This document shows positions 7,756-15,329 of a stretch of DNA of 64,000 nucleotides, one piece after another. The notes beneath the pieces were generated by a model. That model had not been told where the DNA came from. It ran no database searches and worked only from the letters and a program-made list of their open reading frames with translations. Both the position numbers and the translations under genes were made by a program. The stretch is from an uncultured Clostridia bacterium (lineage in GTDB: Bacteria; Bacillota; Clostridia; Christensenellales; Borkfalkiaceae): the NCBI GenBank assembly GCA_934271275.1, contig CAKQRD010000011.1:1-64000 (forward strand), in the 5' to 3' direction. Each line of letters begins with the position of its first letter. The stretch's first letter is position 1.

Positions 7756-8970
7756 TTACTTCCTTTTTATCCTTGCCACGCGCACGCAATAGTGCATGCC
7801 GTACGGGAAATCGGTTATGCGAACGCGGAACTTTTCCCCTTCCCCCGAAAAATTCAATTCTTCTCCGTTATCTATCCACTCTATACCCTTAATTTCTTCG
7901 GGATAATATAGAAGAACTGTCTTTTTCGCGTTTTTAACTATATTAAGGTGTTCGTCCGCAATCATTTCCAAGTCCTTTACGAAAAGGTAATCATACTTTT
8001 CGCCTCTTAAAACGAAGCAATCTTCCTGCACGACGAGCGGTTTAACGTCGTAAACGCTTTCGCCGTATACTTCTATCCACTTTCCTATCTCCGACAAAAT
8101 GCCCTTTTCTATGCCTTTTATCGTTCCGTCCGCCATAGGCCCTACGTTAAGAAGATAATTGCAACCGAACTTTCTGCAATCTACGAGGTCGCCGATAAGT
8201 TCCGACACGCTTTTATAGTTCACGTCGAACGCCGAATAGCCCCAGTTATTGTTCATAATCTGGCACATTTCGCCCGCGCGCGGGCGGTCGGAATTATCGA
8301 CTACCACGGGCTTACCGCGCTCGAAAGTAACGCTGTCTATCTCGGGCGAACTGACCTTACCCTGAAATCCGAGTCCCGTGTTGTTTATAATCATCGCTTC
8401 GGGACGATATTTTCTTATAAGGGCGTAAAGCTCGTTTATCTCCCATTCTTCCTGCGTTTTGTCCCAGCCGCCGTCGAACCAGAACCCGCCGATATTCCCG
8501 TATTCGGTGCATAAAAGCTTTACGCTTTCCCGTAAATACACGAGATATTCCTTGAAATTCTTCTCGAAACGCTCGTCGCGCCAGTCCATAAGCGTGTGAT
8601 AGAAAATCGGCGTGATACCGTTTTTATAACATTCGTCCGTGAACTCTTTTACAAGGTCGCGCTTCGTTGGGGTATGCATAACGTCGTAATCGGAAAGTCC
8701 TCTCGTATCGTACAGAGAAAAGCCGTCGTGATGACGGGTAGTGAGCGAAATATACTTGCAGCCCGCGGACTTTGCCGCCGCCACGAGTTCTTTTGCAAAG
8801 TCTTTTTTTGCTTTGAACTCCGGCAGAAGAGCGTCGTATTCTTCGCGTGACATTTTATTGAAATAATATGCCCATTCGCCCCTGCCGCACACGCTGTACA
8901 GCCCGTAATGCACGAACATTCCGAAGCCCATTTTGCCGAATCTTTCCACATAGCCGTAATCTTTTGCCAT
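7756..8970 (-). CDS. Alpha-L-fucosidase, glycoside hydrolase family 29
   Basis: A 404-residue GH29 protein. It shows the GH29 start (KMGFGMFVHYGLYS, about residues 13-26), TTRHHDGFSLYDT (78-89) and FWFDGGWD (163-170), where Asp166 fits the family nucleophile. GH29 enzymes remove terminal alpha-L-fucose from glycans with retention of configuration. No signal peptide is present, so it probably acts in the cytosol on imported oligosaccharides. It lies 111 bases downstream of the lipoprotein gene 9082-11118, probably on the same AraC-controlled transcript, with an intercistronic hairpin between. The start has a GAGAGA ribosome binding site. This is the one enzyme in the locus whose substrate class I can name. 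Confidence 0.88.
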   Translation of the reverse strand: MAKDYGYVERFGKMGFGMFVHYGLYSVCGRGEWAYYFNKMSREEYDALLPEFKAKKDFAKELVAAAKSAGCKYISLTTRHHDGFSLYDTRGLSDYDVMHTPTKRDLVKEFTDECYKNGITPIFYHTLMDWRDERFEKNFKEYLVYLRESVKLLCTEYGNIGGFWFDGGWDKTQEEWEINELYALIRKYRPEAMIINNTGLGFQGKVSSPEIDSVTFERGKPVVVDNSDRPRAGEMCQIMNNNWGYSAFDVNYKSVSELIGDLVDCRKFGCNYLLNVGPMADGTIKGIEKGILSEIGKWIEVYGESVYDVKPLVVQEDCFVLRGEKYDYLFVKDLEMIADEHLNIVKNAKKTVLLYYPEEIKGIEWIDNGEELNFSGEGEKFRVRITDFPYGMHYCVRVARIKRK

Positions 8971-8990
8971 AATTTTCTCTCTTTGAACAG

Positions 8991-9028
8991 TTCTCCCGAA
9001 CGCCCCTATAAAATCGCGCCCGGGAGAA
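8991..9028 (-). other. Intercistronic hairpin before the fucosidase gene
   Basis: TTCTCCCG (8991-8998) pairs with CGGGAGAA (9021-9028) over 22 bases. No T-run follows in the leftward direction, so it looks like an RNA processing or stability element rather than a terminator. Confidence 0.4.
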
Positions 9029-9081
9029 ACAATTTTATTATTCCGTCAGATTTTATCCGTTTTTCGCCTTACCCTTAAAAA

Positions 9082-11118
9082 TTACTTAACTGCCTCGAAA
9101 ACGATATTGAACGAGGTAGCGTTATCGCTTTTCGCTACGTGAACGGAGAACGCGTTTCCGCCGGTTATATCGAACTCTCTCGAAACGGTATTTCCCTCCG
9201 TCCATACCGGAGCGGTATTCCACGCCTCGCCGTCGGGATAAAGCGACATATTATCGCCCGCCGTGGAATAAGTAACTTTTATTTTCGTGTATCCGTTCTT
9301 AATAAGCCAGGCTATTGCCTCTTGCTTAAAGGAGATAACGTGACTTCCGCTCGTGGCGAAATCAAAACTGTTTTCACCGACCGCGGTGACGGTCACGCCG
9401 TCGTCGTACGGATTGAACCAAGTCGAAACGGCCTCGTAAGAAGGAGCATTAACGAGTTCTAAAGTGATAGAAAAACCGGGAGTAGTTCCGTCGTCTATTC
9501 CGTACGCAACCGTAATGCCGAAATCCTCTATAGAAAGAGAAGCGATTTCAAAATCTCTCGCAAGGGGTTTACCCTTATCCGTCCAACCCCACGTACTCTC
9601 GTATCCCTTGCAGAGATAACCTATCGCTCTGCCGTTATCGCTGTTTATAGACGCGGTTATTCTTAAAGTATCGAATTCGGTCTGCTCTTTGATTTTCGCG
9701 ATATATTCCGCGCGTATAGCAAGCACGCCGTTGGTTTCGTTCTTAACGTTCGGGAAAACGTATTTGCCGTTTTCATAAGTAAAGCTTTCTCCCGAAGATA
9801 TATAAGTTCTCGGATCGCCGTCTTTATAAGCTATACCCGTAACAACGGTAAGCGAGAATCCGTCCGCGGCAACCCATTCGCCCGCTTCGGGGTTATTCGG
9901 ATCGCAAGGCAAGCCTATCCAACCGCCTATCGTCTGCACGGATACGCCGAACGCCGTCGCGTCCTTATCCGCTTCGAGATTCAACGTAACGCTTATTTTA
10001 TCGTTATATACTTCTTCTCCGTACTTAAACTGCGTAGCCATATTCGCGTTCTTTCTGCCGAACGTAAGAGTGAGCTGATTATAGCCCGCCTTTATATACT
10101 CGTTCACGCCGTCTTTGTCGACTGTAAAATCAAAAGTTTTCCCGTTAGAAAGCACTTCGTTGTTTGCCGTGAATTTATAAACGCCTTCCGTGAACTCTAC
10201 GCCGTAAGCGGATTCCGAAACGCTGAAAATATTAGCTTCCGTATAATGCTTGTTGCACGCGCCGCAAACGCCGTTCGCTCCGAAAGAATGAGAAAGTCTG
10301 TCGTTTTTGCGTTCGGCTTCCGCCGTTTCGCAACGCTCGCATTTTCTGCCCGTCATAGAACCGTGTTCGCAGGTAGCCGCTTCGGTAAATTCTTTCCATT
10401 CGTGACCGAGCGCGGGTTCGCCCGCCTCGTCGTAAATCGCGTAGCACACGCCGCAATGATAAGAAATATATCCGTCGTCAACGCAGGTCGGCTCGAATTC
10501 TTCTACGGTATAATCGGGTTGATGACCTTTCGGGGGAATCGCTTCCGAATATTCTTCGGTACACCCCTCCGTCGTGCAGCGATAAAACTCCTTTCCCTCT
10601 TCGGTACAGGTAGCTTCCACGCGTTTTTCCGTCTCTTCCGCATAGTTATGCGCAGGTCTGTCGGTTATCGCGCGCTCCTCTTTTTTGCCGCAACGCGAAC
10701 AAACCTTTTCTTCCTTGCCGTCTTTTATACAGGTCGCTTCTTCGACGACCTTCCATTCGCCGTCGTGACCGAGCGCTTCGCCCGAAGTCCTTTCTTCGGT
10801 CTTGCCGCAGCGCGAACATTCACGTTCTTCCTCCGCCGCGGTTTCGCAGGTCGCGGGGGTTTTAACCGTCCAGTCGCCGAACGAGTGTCCGAGCGCGTTT
10901 ACGGTTTCGTTCTTTTCTTCGCCGCATAGGGAGCATTTATATGTAGTGCTTCCGCCTGCCTCGCAGGTTGCCGCAACGGTAGAGATAACCTTATAATCGT
11001 GCGTGCAAACGTCGTCCGTTTTTCCGCCGCCCTCTTTCTGACACGCGGCAAAGCCCGCCACGGAAACGACACATAAAACGCTTAAAAGGAAAATTAAAGT
11101 TTTCGTAAATTTTTTCAT
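9082..11118 (-). CDS. Surface lipoprotein with Cys-rich repeats and beta-sandwich domains
   Basis: A 678-residue predicted lipoprotein. The start at 11118 is chosen because AGGAGG lies six bases upstream; a longer in-frame start at 11139 lacks one. A signal peptide ends at the lipobox VAGFAAC. Next come about six tandem repeats of roughly 37-45 residues with paired cysteines and a recurring LGH or GH step (C..GG....C..CG.....LGH), resembling small zinc-ribbon-like stalk modules. The C-terminal half has three beta-rich units; the last (WFNPYDDGVTV... SLYPDGEAWNT... EFDITGGNAFSV) is the same unit repeated in the giant proteins at 15330 and 17362. It is probably a glycan-binding surface protein. 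It sits directly behind an AraC-type operator and ahead of the fucosidase gene. Confidence 0.75.
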   Translation of the reverse strand: MKKFTKTLIFLLSVLCVVSVAGFAACQKEGGGKTDDVCTHDYKVISTVAATCEAGGSTTYKCSLCGEEKNETVNALGHSFGDWTVKTPATCETAAEEERECSRCGKTEERTSGEALGHDGEWKVVEEATCIKDGKEEKVCSRCGKKEERAITDRPAHNYAEETEKRVEATCTEEGKEFYRCTTEGCTEEYSEAIPPKGHQPDYTVEEFEPTCVDDGYISYHCGVCYAIYDEAGEPALGHEWKEFTEAATCEHGSMTGRKCERCETAEAERKNDRLSHSFGANGVCGACNKHYTEANIFSVSESAYGVEFTEGVYKFTANNEVLSNGKTFDFTVDKDGVNEYIKAGYNQLTLTFGRKNANMATQFKYGEEVYNDKISVTLNLEADKDATAFGVSVQTIGGWIGLPCDPNNPEAGEWVAADGFSLTVVTGIAYKDGDPRTYISSGESFTYENGKYVFPNVKNETNGVLAIRAEYIAKIKEQTEFDTLRITASINSDNGRAIGYLCKGYESTWGWTDKGKPLARDFEIASLSIEDFGITVAYGIDDGTTPGFSITLELVNAPSYEAVSTWFNPYDDGVTVTAVGENSFDFATSGSHVISFKQEAIAWLIKNGYTKIKVTYSTAGDNMSLYPDGEAWNTAPVWTEGNTVSREFDITGGNAFSVHVAKSDNATSFNIVFEAVK

Positions 11119-11143
11119 AAAATTCCTCCTACCTTTCAACTAA

Positions 11144-11172
11144 ATTTTAACACGGCAAAAAGGTCAAGTCAA
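11144..11172 (-). promoter_or_regulatory. Leftward promoter of the lipoprotein-fucosidase unit
   Basis: On the - strand TTGACT (11172-11167), 17-base spacer, TAAAAT (11149-11144). Its geometry relative to the upstream operator-like motif is identical to that of the transporter promoter at 32376-32404: the motif begins nine bases beyond the -35 element in both. Confidence 0.75.
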
Positions 11173-11180
11173 TACGCCAT

Positions 11181-11259
11181 CTCGTCTATTTTTTACTCTC
11201 GGTTATCCTGTTTGTTTTTGTATTGTTCTGTTTTGCCAAAACTTTCCTCTCCGTTATCC
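11181..11259 (-). promoter_or_regulatory. Paired operator-like sites, copy 1 (candidate AraC-regulator sites)
   Basis: The proximal site 11187-11208 reads TATTTTTTACTCTC then GGTTATCC on the + strand. A weaker distal copy at 11238-11259 ends CTCTCCGTTATCC. The ends are exactly 51 bases apart, the same spacing as the pair at 32419-32491. Both lie between the leftward promoter and the divergent AraC gene, so the AraC-type protein is the natural binder. The matching motif, spacing and promoter distance are seen directly; who binds is inference. Confidence 0.65.
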
Positions 11260-11286
11260 TTTTTACCGTTTATTTTTGCAAACGCA

Positions 11287-11314
11287 TTGACAAACGCTTT
11301 TAAAGCTGTATAAT
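11287..11314 (+). promoter_or_regulatory. Consensus promoter of the AraC-type regulator gene
   Basis: TTGACA (11287-11292), 16-base spacer, TATAAT (11309-11314). An AAAGGAG ribosome binding site (11336-11342) and GTG start (11353) follow. Confidence 0.8.
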
Positions 11315-11352
11315 AGAAATCGGGAAAACTTGAAAAAGGAGCAGAAAAGGCT

Positions 11353-12219
11353 GTGAAAATAGTGAAATCGAGTCCCACTCCGTACGACGCGGTGCAGATG
11401 GAAACGGCGCGGACGGGGGCGAACGGAAGCATAGGCCATATCGTTAAAGATATTCAGCAACGCGCTAAAATGAACGGCGAAAGGTTTTTTCTGTGCTTAT
11501 ACGTCGTTTCGGGAAACATGTCGCTTACGGGTTGCGCCGAGGAGGAGATTGCCACGGGAAGCGGTTTTTTGATTTCGGGCGAGGCGCAAATGCCCAAAAT
11601 CGTGGCGCAAAATTGCACTTTCCGCATTCTTTGCATATGGAACGAACTTTTTATAAAAAGCTGCGACTATCTTTCCGAGAGTTTATACGAAGAATTAGCC
11701 GCGGGTAATTCTCCGATGTTTTTTTCTATGCCGATAGAAAACGTGTTCTGCTTCGAGAATCTGTTCGATAAATTCCTTAATTCGGAAGCGGAAGATCAGA
11801 TAATCCTTTCCCGCGGAATCGTCGCTATGCTCGTCAGCCTCGTCACCCACCCGAAGGGAACGAATTACGAGCAGTATCCCTCGATTATAAAGAAAATTCT
11901 GTCCATTCTTAACAGTATGCCGAAGATTATGGAAGGTATTCCGCAGGAAATTTACGATTTGGGGTACTCCAAAAACTATATTTGCAGAATTTTCCGTAAG
12001 TATATGGGAATGACCATCACGAATTACATTACGGACAGAAAACTGAAACATTCGATAATGCTTTTCAACTCCACCCACGCGAGCGTTTCGGAAGTATGCG
12101 AAGCTCTTAATATCGAAAGCGTGCCGTATTTTACCAAAATCTTCAAGCAGAAATTCGGCATCACCCCCGCTAAGTACAGAAACAACATTTCGCTTTCGGA
12201 AAAGCCTTCCGAAAAATAG
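11353..12219 (+). CDS. AraC-family transcriptional regulator
   Basis: A 288-residue one-component regulator starting with GTG, supported by AAAGGAG ten bases upstream. The N-terminal ~180 residues form a cupin-like ligand-binding region (SGNMSLTGCAEEEIATGSGF). The C-terminal ~95 residues are the paired HTH of the AraC/XylS family: YSKNYICRIFRKYMGMTITN, then SVSEVCEALNIESVPYFTKI and FKQKFGITPAKYRN. Such proteins usually activate sugar-use genes by binding next to the -35 element. It lies divergent to the lipoprotein-fucosidase unit and at the 3' end of the ~20 kb transporter operon. Both promoters carry the same paired motif, so it probably controls both. A bidirectional terminator follows. 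Confidence 0.9.
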   Translation: MKIVKSSPTPYDAVQMETARTGANGSIGHIVKDIQQRAKMNGERFFLCLYVVSGNMSLTGCAEEEIATGSGFLISGEAQMPKIVAQNCTFRILCIWNELFIKSCDYLSESLYEELAAGNSPMFFSMPIENVFCFENLFDKFLNSEAEDQIILSRGIVAMLVSLVTHPKGTNYEQYPSIIKKILSILNSMPKIMEGIPQEIYDLGYSKNYICRIFRKYMGMTITNYITDRKLKHSIMLFNSTHASVSEVCEALNIESVPYFTKIFKQKFGITPAKYRNNISLSEKPSEK

Positions 12220-12240
12220 AAATATTATCTACGAAAAGAA

Positions 12241-12287
12241 AAAACCTTTCTTCCGCCGGAACTTCCGCGAAGAAAGGTTTTTTATTA
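12241..12287. terminator. Bidirectional terminator between convergent genes
   Basis: AAAACCTTTCTTC (12241-12253) pairs perfectly with GAAGAAAGGTTTT (12269-12281). T-rich runs follow on both strands. It closes the AraC gene on the + strand and the long surface-protein operon on the - strand. Confidence 0.85.
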
Positions 12288-12303
12288 TTTTATCGTTTTA
12301 GTT

Positions 12304-15291
12304 TTATGCGCCCGCAATCACTAGAGTCGTTACCGCCGCCGTATTTATCGCAACCGACATATACGCAGAATCGGAAGCGATTTCGTTCGATACGCGGGTA
12401 AAGTCGTAGGTGAAATTCTGCGCTCCGTCAACGTATACCGTCGCGGTTATCGTCGCGTCGTCCTTTATAGTAAGCGACATTCCGATAGTCACGCCCGATT
12501 GAAGTTTTGCGGTAGCCAAAGTTCCCTTTCCTATCCTTGGCGAGACTTCGGCATAACCGTCGCCGCTAACCTGCGCCACTCTGAACCCTCCGCCTCTTAT
12601 ATAGAAACCGTAACTTCCGATAAAAATATACGTTCCGCCGTTATTATCGCCCGTCGAGCTTGAAATGGTCACTTCGCCTATCGCGCCGTTATAACCGATA
12701 ACGTTTTCGCCCGTTGCTTTCGCGTTTGCCGAGTTAAGCGTTACGCCGTTCGTGAACGCGGAGATATTTACGGGCAAAGCCTTGGTTTCTTTTCCGAACA
12801 TTATCGCTTTGATATTATATATAGCGATTTCGGAAACGCCTATCGACTTCATATAATTTTCGGTCTTTTCCGAAAGGGTACTTCCCGTATAAGTCTTTAA
12901 CCGAGCTAAAAACCCGCCGAAATTATATTCCGTCGTTTTGGAATTTCTTTCGCCGTACATAGAGAAAGAAGTCATTTCGTAATCTTTTATAAGAGTAGCC
13001 TCGTCAACGCCGCAAAGCGCGTTTATAAGAAAGGACACCGTACCCGTTCTGTCCGCTCCGCCCGTGCAGTGCATATACACGGGATAGCGGCTTTCGTCCG
13101 CAAGCGCGGTGAAAATCTTCGCGAATCCCGCCGCGTTGGTAAACGCGTCCGTATAACCGCCTACGTCGTAATATTCGAGGGTAGCGTTCGGAATCGGGCT
13201 TTCGGTAAGACCTTTGTTCTCCGTCAAATTTCTCAAATCGAAATCGGTTTTGATTCCGAGAACGTCTCTCATATACGCGCCGCCATCTTCCGTGAGCGTG
13301 GTATCGAGGTTGCTCCAATGAGCGTTGGGAGATAACGCGCCGCCGCGGAAAAATCTGCCCTGAACCGTTCTTTCGCCGCTCTCCGTCACATACCCGCCGA
13401 GGTCGCGTACGTTGTAAATTCCGTCTATTTTCATAACTCTCGGACCTATGTCGGAAGTCGTGAACGAGGACACCGCACGCATTTCGCCGTAAGCCGTTAT
13501 CGCGGTAACGCGAACGAAATACTCGGTCGCTTTGTAGAGATTATACAGCTCCGCGCTCGTTGCAAAAGCCCCGAGTTCCAGCACCGAAGCTTCGGAAAAG
13601 TCGCGGTTTACGGAATACTCTAACTTGTAAGAGATAACGTCGGCGAACGTGTTTTCCCAGCTGACGGTTATGGGCGCAACCGCGTCTTTTTGTCCCGAAA
13701 CGAGGTAATCGCTTACGTTCGCATCTTCTTTTTCGAGATAATTTTTAACGTTATCCCGATAGGGATAAGAAGTATCTCCGTTTGCGGGCGTTGTAATTTT
13801 GATTGCGGCGCCGCTGTTTTCGGGCGTTAAGAACACGCCTTTACCCGCGCCGATATTGAGAGTAATCTTGCCGTCCGTAAGCTCGGCGGTCTTTTTAACT
13901 CCGTTTTCTATATAGCTCACTTGTTTATACCCCGCGCCGAAGGTTAAGGTTACTGCGTTAGTTCTCGCGTTTCTCGGATCGTCCGAATTGACTACCATAA
14001 ACCCGAATCTGCCGTTTTCGTCTTTCAAGCACCCCGCGACAGCGTCGTAAGAAGAGGTCATCGCGGTAAGAACGCCGCCCGCATAAGAAGAAGTGCCGTT
14101 AAACACGTTCGCCGTAGCGGTCGTGCCTTTGGAATAGGTCGTTCCCAGCCATTTATAGCCCGCCATACGCGTCGCCGTTTCGGTTATTTCCGCGTTGGCG
14201 TTTCTAACTCCGTCGTAAACTTCTGTCGCCACCGCCTTATACGTGCCGTCGGACTGCAATTTCCACATATAGGGCGCGTCCGTAAACCATTCCGCGGTCG
14301 TCTGATTCATCGGCTGCATAAAGGTGAAATACGCAATTCTTTCATACCCGTATGCAAGCGCGGTATAAAGCTGATAGGTCAGCTGTTGCTCCGAAACCTT
14401 GCCGTAATAGGTATAACTGCTGCTTAACCCGTTCCCGTTTATATCGTCGTACTTGGTTTTGTTATAAAATCCCGTAGACTGAACGCATAAGCCTTTTTTG
14501 AACCCGTTTTCGTTAGCAAGTCTGGCGAATATTTCAAGATTCTGAAAATACTGCTCTCTTATCGCGTAAGAGGTCGAATGATTCGATAACCCCGAACGCG
14601 TAATCGTTTCGGTAAACGGATAGTAGTCGAAAGTGAGATACTCTTCGCCCGTACCCGTAAGCCCCGCGATATATTTATTGACGTAGGTCGTGAACTGTTC
14701 TTCGGTAAGCCCCAAGGTCGAACTGCCTGAACCGTCGTCCGAAACGTGAACTTCCGCCGCGCCCATGCCGAGCAGCGAACCGTGAAGCCTGTACCCGTCG
14801 CGATAAACGCCGAGTTCGTTTACGAGCCATTGATACCAGATGTTATAAGTATCAGCCATATTCCCTCTCGGCTCGTCGCGGAGAATAAACCCGCCGAAGC
14901 ATTTGAAGGTTTTAAGATGATTGTAAAATTTCTTTATATTAGTTTTCGTCTGAGCCTCGGAGTGAATGGGAGTTCCGCTCATAGCCCCTTCGAGATAGCC
15001 GAGCTTTACGAGAACTTTCGCGTTCTCGTAAGCAACGCCGTATTTGTCGCAATAAGCCTCTACAAGCTTTAATAATTTAATCGCGTCGGAATTAGCGTAA
15101 TTGCCGTCGCCGTCCGTTTCCGAATAACCGCTGTCTGCCTCGTGCCCCGCCGACCTGTACGCAAGGTAGTCGGCGTCGTCACCGCTGATGAAGGTAAAAC
15201 CCGCATCGAAATACGCTTTTACGTCCTCCACGGTGGCGATACGGTATACGGCTCCGCCCGTAACGTTACTTACGAGCGTGCCGTTTTCCAT
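12304..15291 (-). CDS. Surface protein, C-terminal part: DEP barrel, FN3-like and tyrosine phosphatase domains
   Basis: This 995-residue reading frame has no signal peptide and no clear ribosome binding site at its first ATG, because it is the continuation of the gene at 15330-17336. The frames join at an A7 run (15336-15342); a -1 shift, or one extra A, gives a 1677-residue protein matching the intact paralogue at 17362-21288. Domains: a barrel region (about 1-500) with GGFILRDEPRG and FDYYPFTET; a fibronectin-III-like domain (about 530-615); then an IphP/Y_phosphatase3-type tyrosine phosphatase (about 620-830) with NVRDLGGY and the CX5R loop HCTGGADRTG (Cys742, Arg748). A beta-sandwich follows to the end. 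An exported tyrosine phosphatase on a glycan-locus surface protein is unusual; its substrate is unknown. Confidence 0.75.
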   Translation of the reverse strand: MENGTLVSNVTGGAVYRIATVEDVKAYFDAGFTFISGDDADYLAYRSAGHEADSGYSETDGDGNYANSDAIKLLKLVEAYCDKYGVAYENAKVLVKLGYLEGAMSGTPIHSEAQTKTNIKKFYNHLKTFKCFGGFILRDEPRGNMADTYNIWYQWLVNELGVYRDGYRLHGSLLGMGAAEVHVSDDGSGSSTLGLTEEQFTTYVNKYIAGLTGTGEEYLTFDYYPFTETITRSGLSNHSTSYAIREQYFQNLEIFARLANENGFKKGLCVQSTGFYNKTKYDDINGNGLSSSYTYYGKVSEQQLTYQLYTALAYGYERIAYFTFMQPMNQTTAEWFTDAPYMWKLQSDGTYKAVATEVYDGVRNANAEITETATRMAGYKWLGTTYSKGTTATANVFNGTSSYAGGVLTAMTSSYDAVAGCLKDENGRFGFMVVNSDDPRNARTNAVTLTFGAGYKQVSYIENGVKKTAELTDGKITLNIGAGKGVFLTPENSGAAIKITTPANGDTSYPYRDNVKNYLEKEDANVSDYLVSGQKDAVAPITVSWENTFADVISYKLEYSVNRDFSEASVLELGAFATSAELYNLYKATEYFVRVTAITAYGEMRAVSSFTTSDIGPRVMKIDGIYNVRDLGGYVTESGERTVQGRFFRGGALSPNAHWSNLDTTLTEDGGAYMRDVLGIKTDFDLRNLTENKGLTESPIPNATLEYYDVGGYTDAFTNAAGFAKIFTALADESRYPVYMHCTGGADRTGTVSFLINALCGVDEATLIKDYEMTSFSMYGERNSKTTEYNFGGFLARLKTYTGSTLSEKTENYMKSIGVSEIAIYNIKAIMFGKETKALPVNISAFTNGVTLNSANAKATGENVIGYNGAIGEVTISSSTGDNNGGTYIFIGSYGFYIRGGGFRVAQVSGDGYAEVSPRIGKGTLATAKLQSGVTIGMSLTIKDDATITATVYVDGAQNFTYDFTRVSNEIASDSAYMSVAINTAAVTTLVIAGA

Positions 15292-15329
15292 ATACGCGCC
15301 TGCCGCAGGACCGTAATAAGCAGACAGCT

